From: Clostridium weizhouense
Lineage (GTDB): Bacteria > Bacillota > Clostridia > Clostridiales > Clostridiaceae
DNA: 64,000 nucleotides
Direction of reading: 5' to 3'
Assembly (NCBI RefSeq): GCF_019431045.1
Contig: NZ_JAHXPT010000012.1
Location: 1 to 64,000 of the forward strand
Below, piece by piece: positions 1 through 8,324 of the stretch. A program made the translations under genes and the position numbers. The notes under the pieces were generated by a model. The model ran no database searches. It was not told the DNA's origin and was given only the letters and a program-made list of their open reading frames with translations. Each line of letters opens with the position of its first letter. Position 1 is the first letter of the stretch.

Positions 1-17
1 CTTCTGTAAATTTTAAG

Positions 18-48
18 CTCAAGCCCAAATCAAAGGTTTGAGTTTTTT
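18..48 (+). terminator. Rho-independent terminator of an upstream gene
   Basis: CTCAAGCC (18-25) pairs with GGTTTGAG (35-42), one G-T pair included, and is followed by six T residues. The gene it ends lies left of the window. It sits only 32 bases before the first ORF, so that ORF cannot be read through from upstream. Confidence 0.75.
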
Positions 49-79
49 CTGCCTAACTTCGTATAATTTGCTATGAAAA

Positions 80-673
80 ATGGGAAGTAACACTGCAACT
101 ACCAATAAAACAGATCCTAATCAAACAGAAAAAGTTGAACAAACAAAGGAAGAAAATAATACAGCTAAAAAAGATGAACCTAAACAAGAAGCTAAAAAAG
201 ATAATAAAATAAAATCAGGAACATATAAAGTTGGAACAGATATTCCAGCAGGAGAATATTTAGTTATATCAAAATCTATTGGATATATAGAATGTGCAAA
301 AGATAGCAAAGGACAATTAGACAGTATAATATTTAATGAAAATTTAACATCTGGTAGTAATAGTTATGTTACTTTAAATGATGGGGAATATTTTAAAGTA
401 ACTGGTGGAGAAATGTATACGGTAGCAGAAGCACCATCTATAATACCTAAAGATGGTTTATATAAAGATGGAATGTATAAAGTAGGACAAGATATTCCAG
501 CAGGAGAATATAAAATAAAGTTAACTGGAGGTATTGGATATACTGAGGTAAGTTCAAATAGTAGACATCAATTAAATAATATAATTTCAAATGAGAATGT
601 ACAAGCAGATACATATTTAACAGTTCAAGATGGACAATATTTAAAATTATCAGGTGTAGAAATTCAAAAATAA
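80..673 (+). pseudogene. 5'-truncated surface lipoprotein with two repeated domains
   Basis: The 197-residue frame opens MGSNTATT, then a Lys/Glu/Asn-rich linker to about residue 42. Two homologous repeats of roughly 70 residues follow, each with a 'G-Y-K-V-G-x-D-I-P-A-G-E-Y' signature and a 'Y-x-x-x-x-D-G-x-Y' ending. The start looks exactly like the mature end of a lipoprotein (lipobox Cys-Gly-Ser-Asn) in which the Cys is now Met. A stop (TGA, 74-76) lies in frame directly upstream, no signal peptide is encoded in bases 1-79, and there is no good RBS. I infer that the signal-peptide half was lost at about position 80. The repeated domain occurs in Firmicute surface proteins of unknown function. 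If translated, the product would stay in the cytoplasm. Confidence 0.6.
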
Positions 674-705
674 AAATATAAGATAAAAGAGTAGTAGGTA
701 AAAAT

Positions 706-745
706 GAACTGCTCACTATCTATTTGATAGAGAGTGGTTCATTTT
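706..745 (+). terminator. Terminator after the truncated lipoprotein gene
   Basis: GAACTGCTCACTATC and GATAGAGAGTGGTTC form an imperfect 15-bp stem around a short TATTT loop, followed by ATTTT. Confidence 0.7.
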
Positions 746-912
746 GATTGTTTTTAATTTATTTTAGAATATTAATTATTTTATTTAAATTAGATTGTTT
801 TGGAATAATCTCATTGCATTCATATTTAAAAAGAGTAGTTTTATGTATAAAATTTGAAATAATTTTTCTTGAATGAGAATAGGAAATGTTAGTAATAAAA
901 AGTAATAAAATA

Positions 913-976
913 AGTTTAGAAGTTTAGAAGTTTAGAAGTTTAGAAGTTTAGAAGTTTAGAAGTTTAGAAGTTTAGA
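913..976. repeat. Microsatellite, eight copies of AGTTTAGA
   Basis: Eight uninterrupted identical copies of the octamer AGTTTAGA, with a degenerate ninth copy at 977-984. An array of this kind can change copy number by slippage. It lies in non-coding DNA 240 bases after a gene end, so no coding phase effect is evident. Confidence 0.95.
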
Positions 977-1323
977 ATTTAAGAATTTGCTTGTATAATG
1001 CGACTTAACAAGATTTTTGATTTACAAGTTTACTATTTTTATGTAATTTTAAAAATAAAAACCATATATTAGATTTAATAATTAAAAATAAAATTATTAA
1101 ATATTTTTTTTATTATAGAAAAATGCTGAAATAACCTTTAAGACTATAAGAAACATTTTTAAATAGTACCTTATTTAAAGTAAAGTGTTATGATGTTTTG
1201 CATACTATGAGGAAATGATACTTAGAAATATATAAGTAAAGTTAAAGAAAAAGAGTTTTATGTTGTTATTATTATATAGGAATTTAAAATTTATAAATAG
1301 CTAAAGAAAGAGTTAAAATTTAT

Positions 1324-1363
1324 AGCCTAAAGTAGAAATAAAATCGATACTTTAGGCTTTTTT
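1324..1363 (+). terminator. Orphan plus-strand terminator
   Basis: AGCCTAAAGTA (1324-1334) pairs perfectly with TACTTTAGGCT (1348-1358), followed by T residues. No plus-strand gene precedes it within 650 bases. Confidence 0.75.
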
Positions 1364-1472
1364 AAATTATTTCAATTTTAAGTTTTAAGTAAAATTTATA
1401 AGAAGGTCTGAAGTTTTTATGTACAAAACTTTAAGGATTATATTTAATTTTTAAAGCACATTTACTAAAAAA

Positions 1473-1784
1473 CTATGATCTACTTAGTGCTATTTGTCCT
1501 TCACCAGCTATTATAATAAGATCTCCATCTTTAATAAAACCTACATTTATAGGCTCATTAATACTATCAAATCTTTTGAAATATTTCTGATTACCATTTG
1601 AGTCAATTATTATAAAGGTTGTAGGAGGAACCTCAAGAAGTCTAGCAGTAGCACGAAAAGGTTGCTTTTCAGAAATATTATATACACCTTGTTTATAGGT
1701 ATCTGATACAAAAGCTGCTTTTGGAGTTTGAATAAAAGCAAATGTTGATATTAAAAATATTATTATAAAAAGTTTAAATTTCAT
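1473..1784 (-). CDS. Small secreted protein of unknown function
   Basis: About 103 residues. The start is taken at the ATG that follows GAGGTG with six bases between; the GTG three codons earlier overlaps that RBS and is rejected. The N-terminus MKFKLFIIIFLISTFAFIQT, ending in P-K-A-A, is a typical Sec signal peptide with no lipobox, so export is predicted. The mature part of about 80 residues contains 'FIIIDSNGNQKYF' and ends in a hydrophobic segment 'GDLIIIAGEGQIALSRS', which suggests a small beta-rich fold. I do not recognise the family. It is monocistronic and shares its strand with the ATPase gene at 1990-3666. Confidence 0.65.
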   Translation of the reverse strand: MKFKLFIIIFLISTFAFIQTPKAAFVSDTYKQGVYNISEKQPFRATARLLEVPPTTFIIIDSNGNQKYFKRFDSINEPINVGFIKDGDLIIIAGEGQIALSRS

Positions 1785-1963
1785 TAGATACACCTCACTA
1801 TATTATATTTTGTGAGATTTTAATAAAAATATTCACTACGTAGCTCTATATGAAAATATACTAATGAAAAGTAGAAAATGTTTTTTCATCAAAGAACTAA
1901 AACATCTAAATTTAAAAATAGACTTTAATTAAACAATAATTGTTTTAAAAAGGTAAATATAAA

Positions 1964-1996
1964 GGTATAGCAATGAATAATAAACATTGCTATACC
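1964..1996 (-). terminator. Terminator overlapping the stop codon of the ATPase gene
   Basis: GGTATAGCAATG and CATTGCTATACC form a perfect 12-bp stem with a 9-base loop. On the minus strand it begins inside the last codons of the ATPase/nuclease gene (stop at 1990-1992) and is followed by TTTATATTT. Confidence 0.7.
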
Positions 1997-3666
1997 TCCA
2001 TTTTAATTAAACAATCTTTTTGATAAAAGCTTATACCATATTTAACAATATTCTTATAACCTTCACTTCTAAGCTCTTCAGTATATTTTTTCTCTTTTAT
2101 TTGCTTTAAAGCATCATCAGCTCTTTTTTCTAAATCATCTATATCTTTAGCTATTTTAAATTCAATAACTATTGCTATTCCTCTTTTTGAAACAGATTTT
2201 ATATAGATATCGCTTCTTCCTGTTCCGCCTTCTCTATTGGATTTTACTATATAATCATGCATATTAGCTAAGACTCCAGCTACAAATCCATGATAGAAAT
2301 TTTCATAGGCATCATTAAAACTTATTGTTTGTATAAGCATTTTATTAAGCTCTTCTTCAAAAATCTCTGGTTCTTTATTTAATAAGGCTTCATACATTTT
2401 AGATAAATCTTTTACTTTAACCTTATCATGAAACCATTTTAGAATTTTGTTCTTAAAAATATATTTAACTTCTTTATTAGGTATTTTTAAGCTTATATAA
2501 TGATTGTCTTCTTCATCCATTCTTTCACCAACTTTTTTAAAGTACCCAGTAAAGAACATGAAATTCCAAAGATTTTCCATGCTATCATAAACTTCATCAT
2601 AAGTTATATCTTCATGAACTCTTTTTTCTATAGTATTTCCTTCAATCAAAAGCTCAATTTCCTTTTTGGTTAAACTATCTGCTTTTTCAATTAAACTTTT
2701 AACAATACTATTTGAGCTTGTATTTGCCCAATAAGATGTAGGAAATGCGTTTATGTTTGGTAACAAATCATAAACATATTTTACTACACTCCATGGATTA
2801 TAAACATTAGTTGAACCAAAAATATATCCATTATACCATTGTTTTATAACATCATATTTTTCTTCTAAGTTATAATCTTTAAGTATTTTTTTTACATCAC
2901 CATCTGTAAATCCAAAATGTTCTGCATATCTATCATTTAATATTGAAATAATATTTAAATTGTTAAGTCCTGTAAAAATACTTTCCTTTGAAATACGTAA
3001 ACAACCTGTTATTACTGCAAATTCTAAAGAAGAATTTGTTTTTAATGCAGATTCAAAAAGTGATCTTAAAAATGAGATCATTCTGTCGTAAAAGCCTTCA
3101 AAAAACGAATTTTCAAGTGGTACATCATATTCATCAATTAATATTATAGTCTTTTTATTATGATATTTTTCTAAACATTGACTAAGAAAAAATAATGAAT
3201 CAATATAATCTCCTTCATCACCTTGTTCTCTTAGAATCTTTAAGAATCTTTCTTTATCATCTTTTAATTTTTCACTTTTTAATATATATTCATGCCTTTT
3301 ATATTCTTCTGCTATTCTTCGTGTAATAGAAATATAAGCTAATTCAAAATTAGGTTGTTTTCCTGATTTTAAAGAAAGATTAATTACAGGGTATTGTCCC
3401 ATATGAGAAGTATATTTTTCTCCTGCCTGCATTATATTTAATCCTTCAAAAAGATAAGAATTATCTTCTTCTCTTTTTTCAAAGAAATATTGAAGCATGC
3501 TCATATTTAATGTTTTTCCGAATCTTCTCGGTCTTGTAAATAAATTAACTGATGCTTTATTATCAATTAAATCTTTTATTAATAATGTCTTATCTATATA
3601 ATAATAACCTCTAGTTATTAACATTTCAAAATTATCTACACCTATTGGTAGTGGCTTTAATTGCAT
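1990..3666 (-). CDS. AAA-ATPase-like / PD-(D/E)XK nuclease-like protein
   Basis: 558 residues, a full-length member of a family common and multicopy in anaerobes. The N-terminal AAA-ATPase-like region (PF09820 type) begins 'LPIGVDNFEMLI', has a degenerate P-loop 'TRPRRFGKT' at residues 44-52, and a Walker B-like 'ILIDEYDVPL' near residue 175. The C-terminal part has the PD-(D/E)XK-like pattern 'GRSDIYI...AIVIEFK' near residues 480-505 (PF08011/DUF1703 type). AGGAGG lies 7 bases before the ATG. The cellular role of the family is not established; suggestions include mobile-element or defence functions. It stands alone here, with its own terminator. Family confidence is high, function low. Confidence 0.85.
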   Translation of the reverse strand: MQLKPLPIGVDNFEMLITRGYYYIDKTLLIKDLIDNKASVNLFTRPRRFGKTLNMSMLQYFFEKREEDNSYLFEGLNIMQAGEKYTSHMGQYPVINLSLKSGKQPNFELAYISITRRIAEEYKRHEYILKSEKLKDDKERFLKILREQGDEGDYIDSLFFLSQCLEKYHNKKTIILIDEYDVPLENSFFEGFYDRMISFLRSLFESALKTNSSLEFAVITGCLRISKESIFTGLNNLNIISILNDRYAEHFGFTDGDVKKILKDYNLEEKYDVIKQWYNGYIFGSTNVYNPWSVVKYVYDLLPNINAFPTSYWANTSSNSIVKSLIEKADSLTKKEIELLIEGNTIEKRVHEDITYDEVYDSMENLWNFMFFTGYFKKVGERMDEEDNHYISLKIPNKEVKYIFKNKILKWFHDKVKVKDLSKMYEALLNKEPEIFEEELNKMLIQTISFNDAYENFYHGFVAGVLANMHDYIVKSNREGGTGRSDIYIKSVSKRGIAIVIEFKIAKDIDDLEKRADDALKQIKEKKYTEELRSEGYKNIVKYGISFYQKDCLIKMEV

Positions 3667-4070
3667 CTTGTTCCTCCTTTTAAATATAGTTAATTAAATT
3701 TGTTTATATCTTATATTATATCCTAGAAGTTACTTTTCATAAACTACAATATAAATAGAAGCTTTATGTATAAATAAAATTTCTATTTTAACAAAAAATT
3801 TATAAGATATTATTTGAAAAATTAATATTATTATATTTTCAAAATATGTTATAATTAACCAATGAAAAAATGATAATTTATTGTTGAAATTAAATACTAT
3901 TTTGATTACTAATATTTCTAACTTGACATTTCTATGTGATTTTGTCTAATCAAGAATGTGATGTTTGGACTATGAGAAAAGAGATTCAGTTGGAATTATA
4001 CAAAAAATATTATATTAAGTAAGTCACATATTTTGAGTATAACTAAATAGTAATTTGTAGGGGGGATTGA
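3667..4070. promoter_or_regulatory. Intergenic region with promoter-like sequence and first recurring motif
   Basis: A -10-like TATAAT lies at 3850-3855 inside a 20-base segment (3844-3863) repeated exactly at 12678-12697. A copy of the TAGTAATTTG motif lies at 4048-4057, just before the GGGGGG RBS of the gene at 4071. About 200 bases separate promoter and gene, and I see no ORF in them. Confidence 0.45.
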
Positions 4071-4586
4071 ATGGGTAAAATATTAGGGTCTTGGAGTAGG
4101 ATGCGTAAATATCTTGAACAAGAAATGCTTGCTGAATGTTTGCATGGGCGAGTTCGATATAACTGTACTTCTTATGTTGGCATGGATGGGTGCCATATTT
4201 TTGAAATATATATTGATAACAAATTGGTAAAGCAATTTTCATGGGAAACAGTTAATACCTATTTTATTGAAAATGGTTATAAAACAAATTCTAATCCTTT
4301 TGGTACAGGAGAATATTGGGATGAATTTTGGTTACTTATAGATACTGTGCCTATACAATTTAGATTAGAATATACAGATAACGAATTCTGTGAAGCTCTT
4401 GAAAAATATAGAAATCAGATTATTCAATACAGCATAAATTCTGACAATCCTTTGGAAAGAATGTTTGCTGTGTTAGATAGGAGAATTGGTAAAAGAACCC
4501 TTGCTAATGTAAAAGAAGTGTTAGACAAGCAACCAGAATGGCTTCAATTTATTTATCGGTTAAGATTGGATTCAGAGAATATATAA
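4071..4586 (+). CDS. Conserved hypothetical protein (possibly SF0329-like)
   Basis: 171 residues, soluble, no signal peptide or membrane segment. The N-terminus 'GKILGSWSRMRKYLEQEMLAECLHGRVRYNCTSY' resembles what I recall of small proteins called the SF0329 family; that is recollection, not a search result. Other features are a Trp-rich centre 'EYWDEFWLLID' and a C-terminal 'ALEKYRNQ...LERMFAVLDRRIGKRTL'. A run of six Gs (4060-4065) lies five bases before the ATG. It is the first unit of the accessory run whose intergenic spaces share the TAGTAATTTG motif. Function unknown. Confidence 0.7.
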   Translation: MGKILGSWSRMRKYLEQEMLAECLHGRVRYNCTSYVGMDGCHIFEIYIDNKLVKQFSWETVNTYFIENGYKTNSNPFGTGEYWDEFWLLIDTVPIQFRLEYTDNEFCEALEKYRNQIIQYSINSDNPLERMFAVLDRRIGKRTLANVKEVLDKQPEWLQFIYRLRLDSENI

Positions 4587-4665
4587 ATATTAATAAATTT
4601 CAAGTTGAGTTATACCAAATTTTTGTTGGTTATAACTAATAAAATTTTAAAAAAGAGGTTACATA

Positions 4666-5265
4666 ATGAAAAAAACTGTATTATTTGTTATTTTAGATAA
4701 GTATTCTGATTGGGAAGCTGCTTATTTATCTTCACTAATTTTTGCATTGGGTCAAGAGAAATATTCTATAAAAACTGTTTCATTAACGAAAGACAGTATT
4801 AAATCATTAGGTGGGTTTACTGTTATTCCAGATTATGATATTAAATTTGCTCCAACTGATTTTGAAGGTTTAGTTCTAATTGGTGGAATGTCATGGAGAA
4901 CTGAAAAGGCTCAGCAGGTTAAGCCTTTAGTAGAAAATGCGTTGAACAACAAAAAAGTTTTAGGTGGCATTTGTGATGCCACAGTTTTTCTAGGCAAAAT
5001 GGGTATTCTAAACAATGTAAAACATACCAGTAATGATTTAAATGATTTAAAACAATGGGCTGGAGATGCTTATATGGGAGAAGAAAAGTATATGATGCAA
5101 CAGGCAGTGAGAGATAACAATATTATTACAGCAAATGGCACAGCATCTTTAGAATTTGCTAAAGAAGTAATGATTGCATTAGAAGTTGCACCTGAAAAAC
5201 GTATTCTTGAATGGTACAATTTTCATAAATATGGTTGTTATGAAGTAACTATACCACATATGTAG
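4666..5265 (+). CDS. DJ-1/PfpI family protein (class I glutamine amidotransferase-like)
   Basis: 199 residues spanning one DJ-1/PfpI domain. The nucleophile elbow is visible as 'GGICDATVFLG' near residue 105, with the Cys following G-G-I. 'VLIGGMSW' earlier gives the strand leading to the conserved Gly-Gly. Relatives include intracellular proteases, glyoxalases and protein deglycases; the substrate cannot be read from sequence. AGAGG precedes the ATG at good spacing. It is a single-gene unit between an unknown gene and two GNAT genes. Confidence 0.85.
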   Translation: MKKTVLFVILDKYSDWEAAYLSSLIFALGQEKYSIKTVSLTKDSIKSLGGFTVIPDYDIKFAPTDFEGLVLIGGMSWRTEKAQQVKPLVENALNNKKVLGGICDATVFLGKMGILNNVKHTSNDLNDLKQWAGDAYMGEEKYMMQQAVRDNNIITANGTASLEFAKEVMIALEVAPEKRILEWYNFHKYGCYEVTIPHM

Positions 5266-5339
5266 ATTTTATTAGAGGGAGTAGCAACATAATAAATAAA
5301 AAAGTAGACAAATTCTAAATTTAATAAGGAGATACTAAT

Positions 5340-5876
5340 ATGTTCATAGAAACAAAAAGATTAATTATTCGTGATTTTAAACAAGAAGATGAAGAATGTT
5401 TAATGAAAATTATTTGGCAAAAAAATGTGATACGTTTTATGAAAGACTGGTCTGAAAATAGTACTGTTCCTGGAAGGCTATCAGGGTATATTAAGTGGCT
5501 TGAATCACAAAAGGAATCAAAAGATATTTATGAGAATAAACGATATGCTGTTGAATTAAAAGAAACAAATAAATTGATTGGCATGGTTGGAATGGGCTTA
5601 GAAGATACTATAAATGAAGTAGAAATGGCATATTTTATAGATGAATATTATAGTGGAAATGGTTATGCTACTGAGGCATTAAAAGCATTATTTGAATGGT
5701 GTATAAATGTATCAGATATTCCATATATGATTCTTACCATTGATTGTGCTAATGTCGCTTCATGCAAAGTAGCAGAGAAATCAGGATTTGAATTGTTTGA
5801 AAAAAGAACACCTATCAGCCATAAACAGCCTAATATGGAAAGTGATAGCTATTTTTACTATCGTAAGTACAGATAA
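5340..5876 (+). CDS. GNAT N-acetyltransferase, RimJ/RimL-like
   Basis: 178 residues, the usual length for one acetyltransferase domain. It starts 'IETKRLIIRDFKQEDEE', the classic RimJ/RimL opening. 'EMAYFIDEYYSGNGYATEALKAL' supplies the acetyl-CoA pyrophosphate-binding signature (Q/RxxGxG/A, here S-G-N-G-Y-A), and 'NVASCKVAEKSGFELF' is the typical C-terminal helix-strand. It should use acetyl-CoA to acetylate an amine on a protein or small molecule that cannot be predicted. AAGGAG precedes the ATG. No TAGTAATTTG motif is seen in its own upstream gap. Confidence 0.88.
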   Translation: MFIETKRLIIRDFKQEDEECLMKIIWQKNVIRFMKDWSENSTVPGRLSGYIKWLESQKESKDIYENKRYAVELKETNKLIGMVGMGLEDTINEVEMAYFIDEYYSGNGYATEALKALFEWCINVSDIPYMILTIDCANVASCKVAEKSGFELFEKRTPISHKQPNMESDSYFYYRKYR

Positions 5877-5930
5877 ATTTTAATTTAATGTATACTAGTT
5901 AAACTAGTAATTTGAAAGGTAGGTATAAAC

Positions 5931-6482
5931 ATGAACCATTGTGGAACACAAACTATAGAAACAGATAGATTGATTTTGAGAAAATTTATCCCAAAGGATT
6001 CTGATGCAATGTACAAAAATTGGGCTTCAGACGTAGAAGTTACAAAATATCTTACATGGCCAGCACATAAGAATGAAGAGATTAGTCTATCAGTTACAAA
6101 TGAGTGGATTGATTCTTATAGTAGAAATGATTTTTATCAATGGGCAATTGTACTCAAAGAAGAAAGTAATAACCCAATAGGGACAATAGGTGTGAATTAT
6201 ATAGATGAAGATGTATCTATGGCTCATATTGGATATTGTATAGGGCATAAATGGTGGCATAGAGGAATCACTTCAGAAGCATTAAAAGCAGTCATAGATT
6301 TCTTATTTAAAAATGTAGATGTGAATCGTATTGAATCAAGGCATGACCCCAAAAATCCAAATTCAGGAGCAGTTATGAAAAAATGTGAAATGGTATATGA
6401 AGGAACACTAAGAAGCTCTGATCGAAATAATCAAGGAATATGCGATGCATGCTATTATTCAATATTGAAATCAGAATGGTAA
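5931..6482 (+). CDS. GNAT N-acetyltransferase, RimJ/RimL-like
   Basis: 183 residues. It opens 'IETDRLILRKFIPKDSDAMYKNWASD', has the acetyl-CoA loop region 'HIGYCIGHKWWHRGITSEALKAVIDF' and the C-terminal 'NRIESRHDPKNPNSGAVMKKCEMVYEGTLR'. This is the family containing ribosomal-protein N-acetyltransferases and many uncharacterised enzymes. The upstream gap holds a clean recurring motif (5905-5914) ahead of an AAGGTAGG RBS. A partial copy of this gene, joined to sequence from its own upstream gap with the middle deleted, lies at 8101-8186. Confidence 0.88.
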   Translation: MNHCGTQTIETDRLILRKFIPKDSDAMYKNWASDVEVTKYLTWPAHKNEEISLSVTNEWIDSYSRNDFYQWAIVLKEESNNPIGTIGVNYIDEDVSMAHIGYCIGHKWWHRGITSEALKAVIDFLFKNVDVNRIESRHDPKNPNSGAVMKKCEMVYEGTLRSSDRNNQGICDACYYSILKSEW

Positions 6483-6527
6483 ATTTAATTTTCAATAATA
6501 TAAATAGTAATTTAAACGGGAGTAGTT

Positions 6528-7019
6528 ATGAAAAGAGATATTTTATTTAAAACAGATGATTTTATATTTTCATACCGTGTAGCTGGAGTTTTAATACATG
6601 ACAATAAAATATTATTGCAAAAACCAGTGAATGATGATGGCTATTCATTGATTGGAGGTCATGTAAAAATAAAAGAGACAACAGAACAAACTTTAATAAG
6701 GGAATTCAAAGAAGAAATACATGAAGAAATAAATATTGTTAGTCTATTTGCAATAGGAGAAATATTTTTTCCATGGAATAAAAGACCCTGTCATCAAATT
6801 AGTTTATACTATAGAATTCAGTTAAGTGAATTAAATTCTATACCGTCTGATGGAATTTTCAGAGGATATGATGAAATAGGAAATGAAAGAATAGATATAG
6901 ATTTTTGTTGGATTCCATTAGAAAAATTGAAAGAAATAAAGGTATATCCACAAGAACTAATTCCATATATCTTGGAAGATAAAAATGAAGTGATTCATTT
7001 TATAAGTAATGATTTATAG
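6528..7019 (+). CDS. Nudix hydrolase
   Basis: 163 residues. The Nudix box is intact: G-x5-E-x7-R-E-x2-E-E, read as 'GGHVKIKETTEQTLIREFKEEIHEEI', with His where the late Gly usually sits. These residues bind the divalent metals that cleave nucleoside diphosphate-X substrates. 'GVLIHDNKILLQKPVNDDGYSLIGGH' matches the family entry strand. The substrate is unknown. GGGAG precedes the ATG by 7 bases, with a recurring motif at 6505-6514 (last base A rather than G). Single-gene unit. Confidence 0.88.
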   Translation: MKRDILFKTDDFIFSYRVAGVLIHDNKILLQKPVNDDGYSLIGGHVKIKETTEQTLIREFKEEIHEEINIVSLFAIGEIFFPWNKRPCHQISLYYRIQLSELNSIPSDGIFRGYDEIGNERIDIDFCWIPLEKLKEIKVYPQELIPYILEDKNEVIHFISNDL

Positions 7020-7101
7020 ATTCTAATAATTAGAGTATATTTACAAATAGTAATTTGATAAGAAATAGTGTTTAAGATGAATATATATGAATTTGGATTA
7101 G

Positions 7102-7332
7102 ATGCCTATTGTAATACCAGAACTGAAAACACAAATTCAATATTGGTATGGCACACTTGAAAAAAAGCAACGTAAATTAGATATAGATTATGTTAAAAAA
7201 GTTTTTACATTAATTGAGTTTGTGGAATTAGAAAATTTAGATCACAGTGAGTTTGCTATGATTTACCCTAAAGAATTCACAAAGAAGGGACAAGTTTTTT
7301 TAATAGTTAATTTCGTAAATTCAATTTGCTAA
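7102..7332 (+). CDS. Short hypothetical ORF, possibly a gene fragment
   Basis: 76 residues, 'MPIVIPELKTQIQYWYGTLEKKQRKLD...'. There is no convincing RBS in front of this ATG. A second ATG at 7077, 25 bases upstream and in another frame, better follows the recurring motif (7048-7057) but runs only 27 codons before stopping inside this ORF. This pattern fits either an uncharacterised small protein or a unit broken by an indel. No family recognised. Confidence 0.3.
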   Translation: MPIVIPELKTQIQYWYGTLEKKQRKLDIDYVKKVFTLIEFVELENLDHSEFAMIYPKEFTKKGQVFLIVNFVNSIC

Positions 7333-7356
7333 AAAGAGAGATGGTGAAAATTAGTG

Positions 7357-7632
7357 ATGCATACATTAGATTTCTTAGCATATGTTTGGAAGTCAAATGA
7401 TATAAAAGAAGAATTATTAAATAACCTTCAAAGTGAGAAAAAAGAAGTTATAGATATTGGAGTACATCGATTAAAGTTTGATTTTAAACAGCATACAGTT
7501 CAGATAAATTGTAATGATCCTGATTACATTTTTATGTGCAAAATGGTACCTTTAGAAATGCCATTACAAACATTAGAAAATTTGATTGAAAAGGAGTTTA
7601 ATAATGAGAATAATAAATGGAATTTGATATAG
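7357..7632 (+). CDS. Small hypothetical protein
   Basis: 91 residues from the ATG at 7357 (a GTG one codon earlier is also in frame). 'AGAGAG' lies upstream at somewhat long spacing. The product is acidic and soluble, with 'HRLKFDFKQHTVQINCNDPDYIFMCKM' suggesting a small alpha/beta fold. It begins 25 bases after the fragmentary ORF at 7102 and ends 39 bases before the kinase-like gene. Family not recognised; it may be the remnant of a larger gene. Confidence 0.4.
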   Translation: MHTLDFLAYVWKSNDIKEELLNNLQSEKKEVIDIGVHRLKFDFKQHTVQINCNDPDYIFMCKMVPLEMPLQTLENLIEKEFNNENNKWNLI

Positions 7633-7670
7633 AAAATAATAAACAAATTACAATTTGTGGAGGGGTTGTT

Positions 7671-8093
7671 ATGTCTAAATTAATTATTATTAGAGAAAAT
7701 TCAGGTAGTGGTAAAACTACAGTGGCAAAAACGTTACAACAAAAATTAGGACATAATATTATGCTTATTTCACAGGATGTTATTAGACGAGATATCTTAT
7801 GTGTACATGATGGACTTGATACAAAAGCATTACCCCTTATTAAAGAGCTTATTTTATATGGAAAAAATAAGTGTGATATTGTCATATTAGAAGGTATTTT
7901 AAATTCTAGTTGGTATCAAACATTATTTGAACTTGCAAAGTCTAAATTTAAAGATAAAATATTTGCTTATTACTATGATATTCCTTTTGAAGAAACCATA
8001 GTACGTCATCAAACAAAATCAAATTGTAATGAGTTTGGAGAAAATGATATGAAACTATGGTGGAATGAGAAGGATTTTAATAAAACTCTTTAA
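7671..8093 (+). pseudogene. P-loop kinase-like protein, probably inactive and 3'-truncated
   Basis: 140 residues from the ATG at 7671, which follows GGAGGGG by 5 bases. An upstream in-frame ATG at 7617 lacks an RBS. The fold is that of small P-loop kinase/AAA proteins, with a P-loop region 'IIIRENSGSGKTTVAKTLQQKLG' and later 'VILEGILNSSWYQTLFELAKSKF...YYYDIPFEETIVRHQTK'. Walker A needs G-x4-G-K-T; here the first Gly is Glu (E-N-S-G-S-G-K-T). The reading frame stops just after 'WWNEKDF', where, as I recall the family, about 30 more residues are expected. Both defects, and the rearranged DNA that begins eight bases later, indicate a decayed unit. The lost first Gly and the missing end are visible; inactivity is inference. 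Confidence 0.6.
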
Positions 8094-8100
8094 ATATAAA

Positions 8101-8186
8101 GATAAATTTTAATTTAATGTATCGAAATAATCAAGGAATATGCGATGTATGCTATTATTCAATATTGAAATCAGAAGTGTAAATTT
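8101..8186 (+). pseudogene. Deletion remnant of the GNAT gene at 5931-6482
   Basis: Bases 8101-8122 equal 5872-5893 (the gap before the GNAT gene). Bases 8121-8176 match 6421-6476 (its last codons) with a single mismatch. The junction shares only the dinucleotide AT. So a second copy of this gene once stood here and lost about 527 bases from inside its leader to codon 163. Confidence 0.85.
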
Positions 8187-8324
8187 GAAGGAAATATATG
8201 TATGAATATAAAAACTATTATAATTTTCCTCAAGTTATGCGTAACTCTTGAAAATACTAAATTTCTAACAATTTAATTAAGTAGCACGCAAATTATAATA
8301 ACATCTTGGAAGGGGAAAACTAAA
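8187..8324. other. Decayed spacer with short ORF starts
   Basis: Contains GAAGG followed by ATG (8198) encoding only 'MYEYKNYYNFPQVMRNS' before a stop, which looks like the first residues of a lost gene. A second overlapping ATG also gives a short peptide. GGAAGGGG just before 8325 is the RBS of the next gene. Confidence 0.35.

Larger units (their letters stand above)
746..1472. other. Non-coding stretch with microsatellite and orphan terminator
   Basis: No credible ORF on either strand. It holds the 8-bp tandem repeat at 913-976 and a clear plus-strand terminator at 1324-1363 that has no gene in front of it, suggesting that a gene once present here has decayed. The rest is low-complexity AT sequence. 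Confidence 0.6.

Noticed and set aside
55..88. Genuine Cre/loxP site
   Set aside because: Only the left arm resembles loxP; spacer length and right arm do not fit. Kept only as a finding about the junction.
447..716. 89-codon minus-strand ORF
   Set aside because: Antisense to the repeat-domain lipoprotein; no RBS and biased Leu/Tyr composition.
913..976. CRISPR-like array
   Set aside because: Units are eight identical bases with no spacers.
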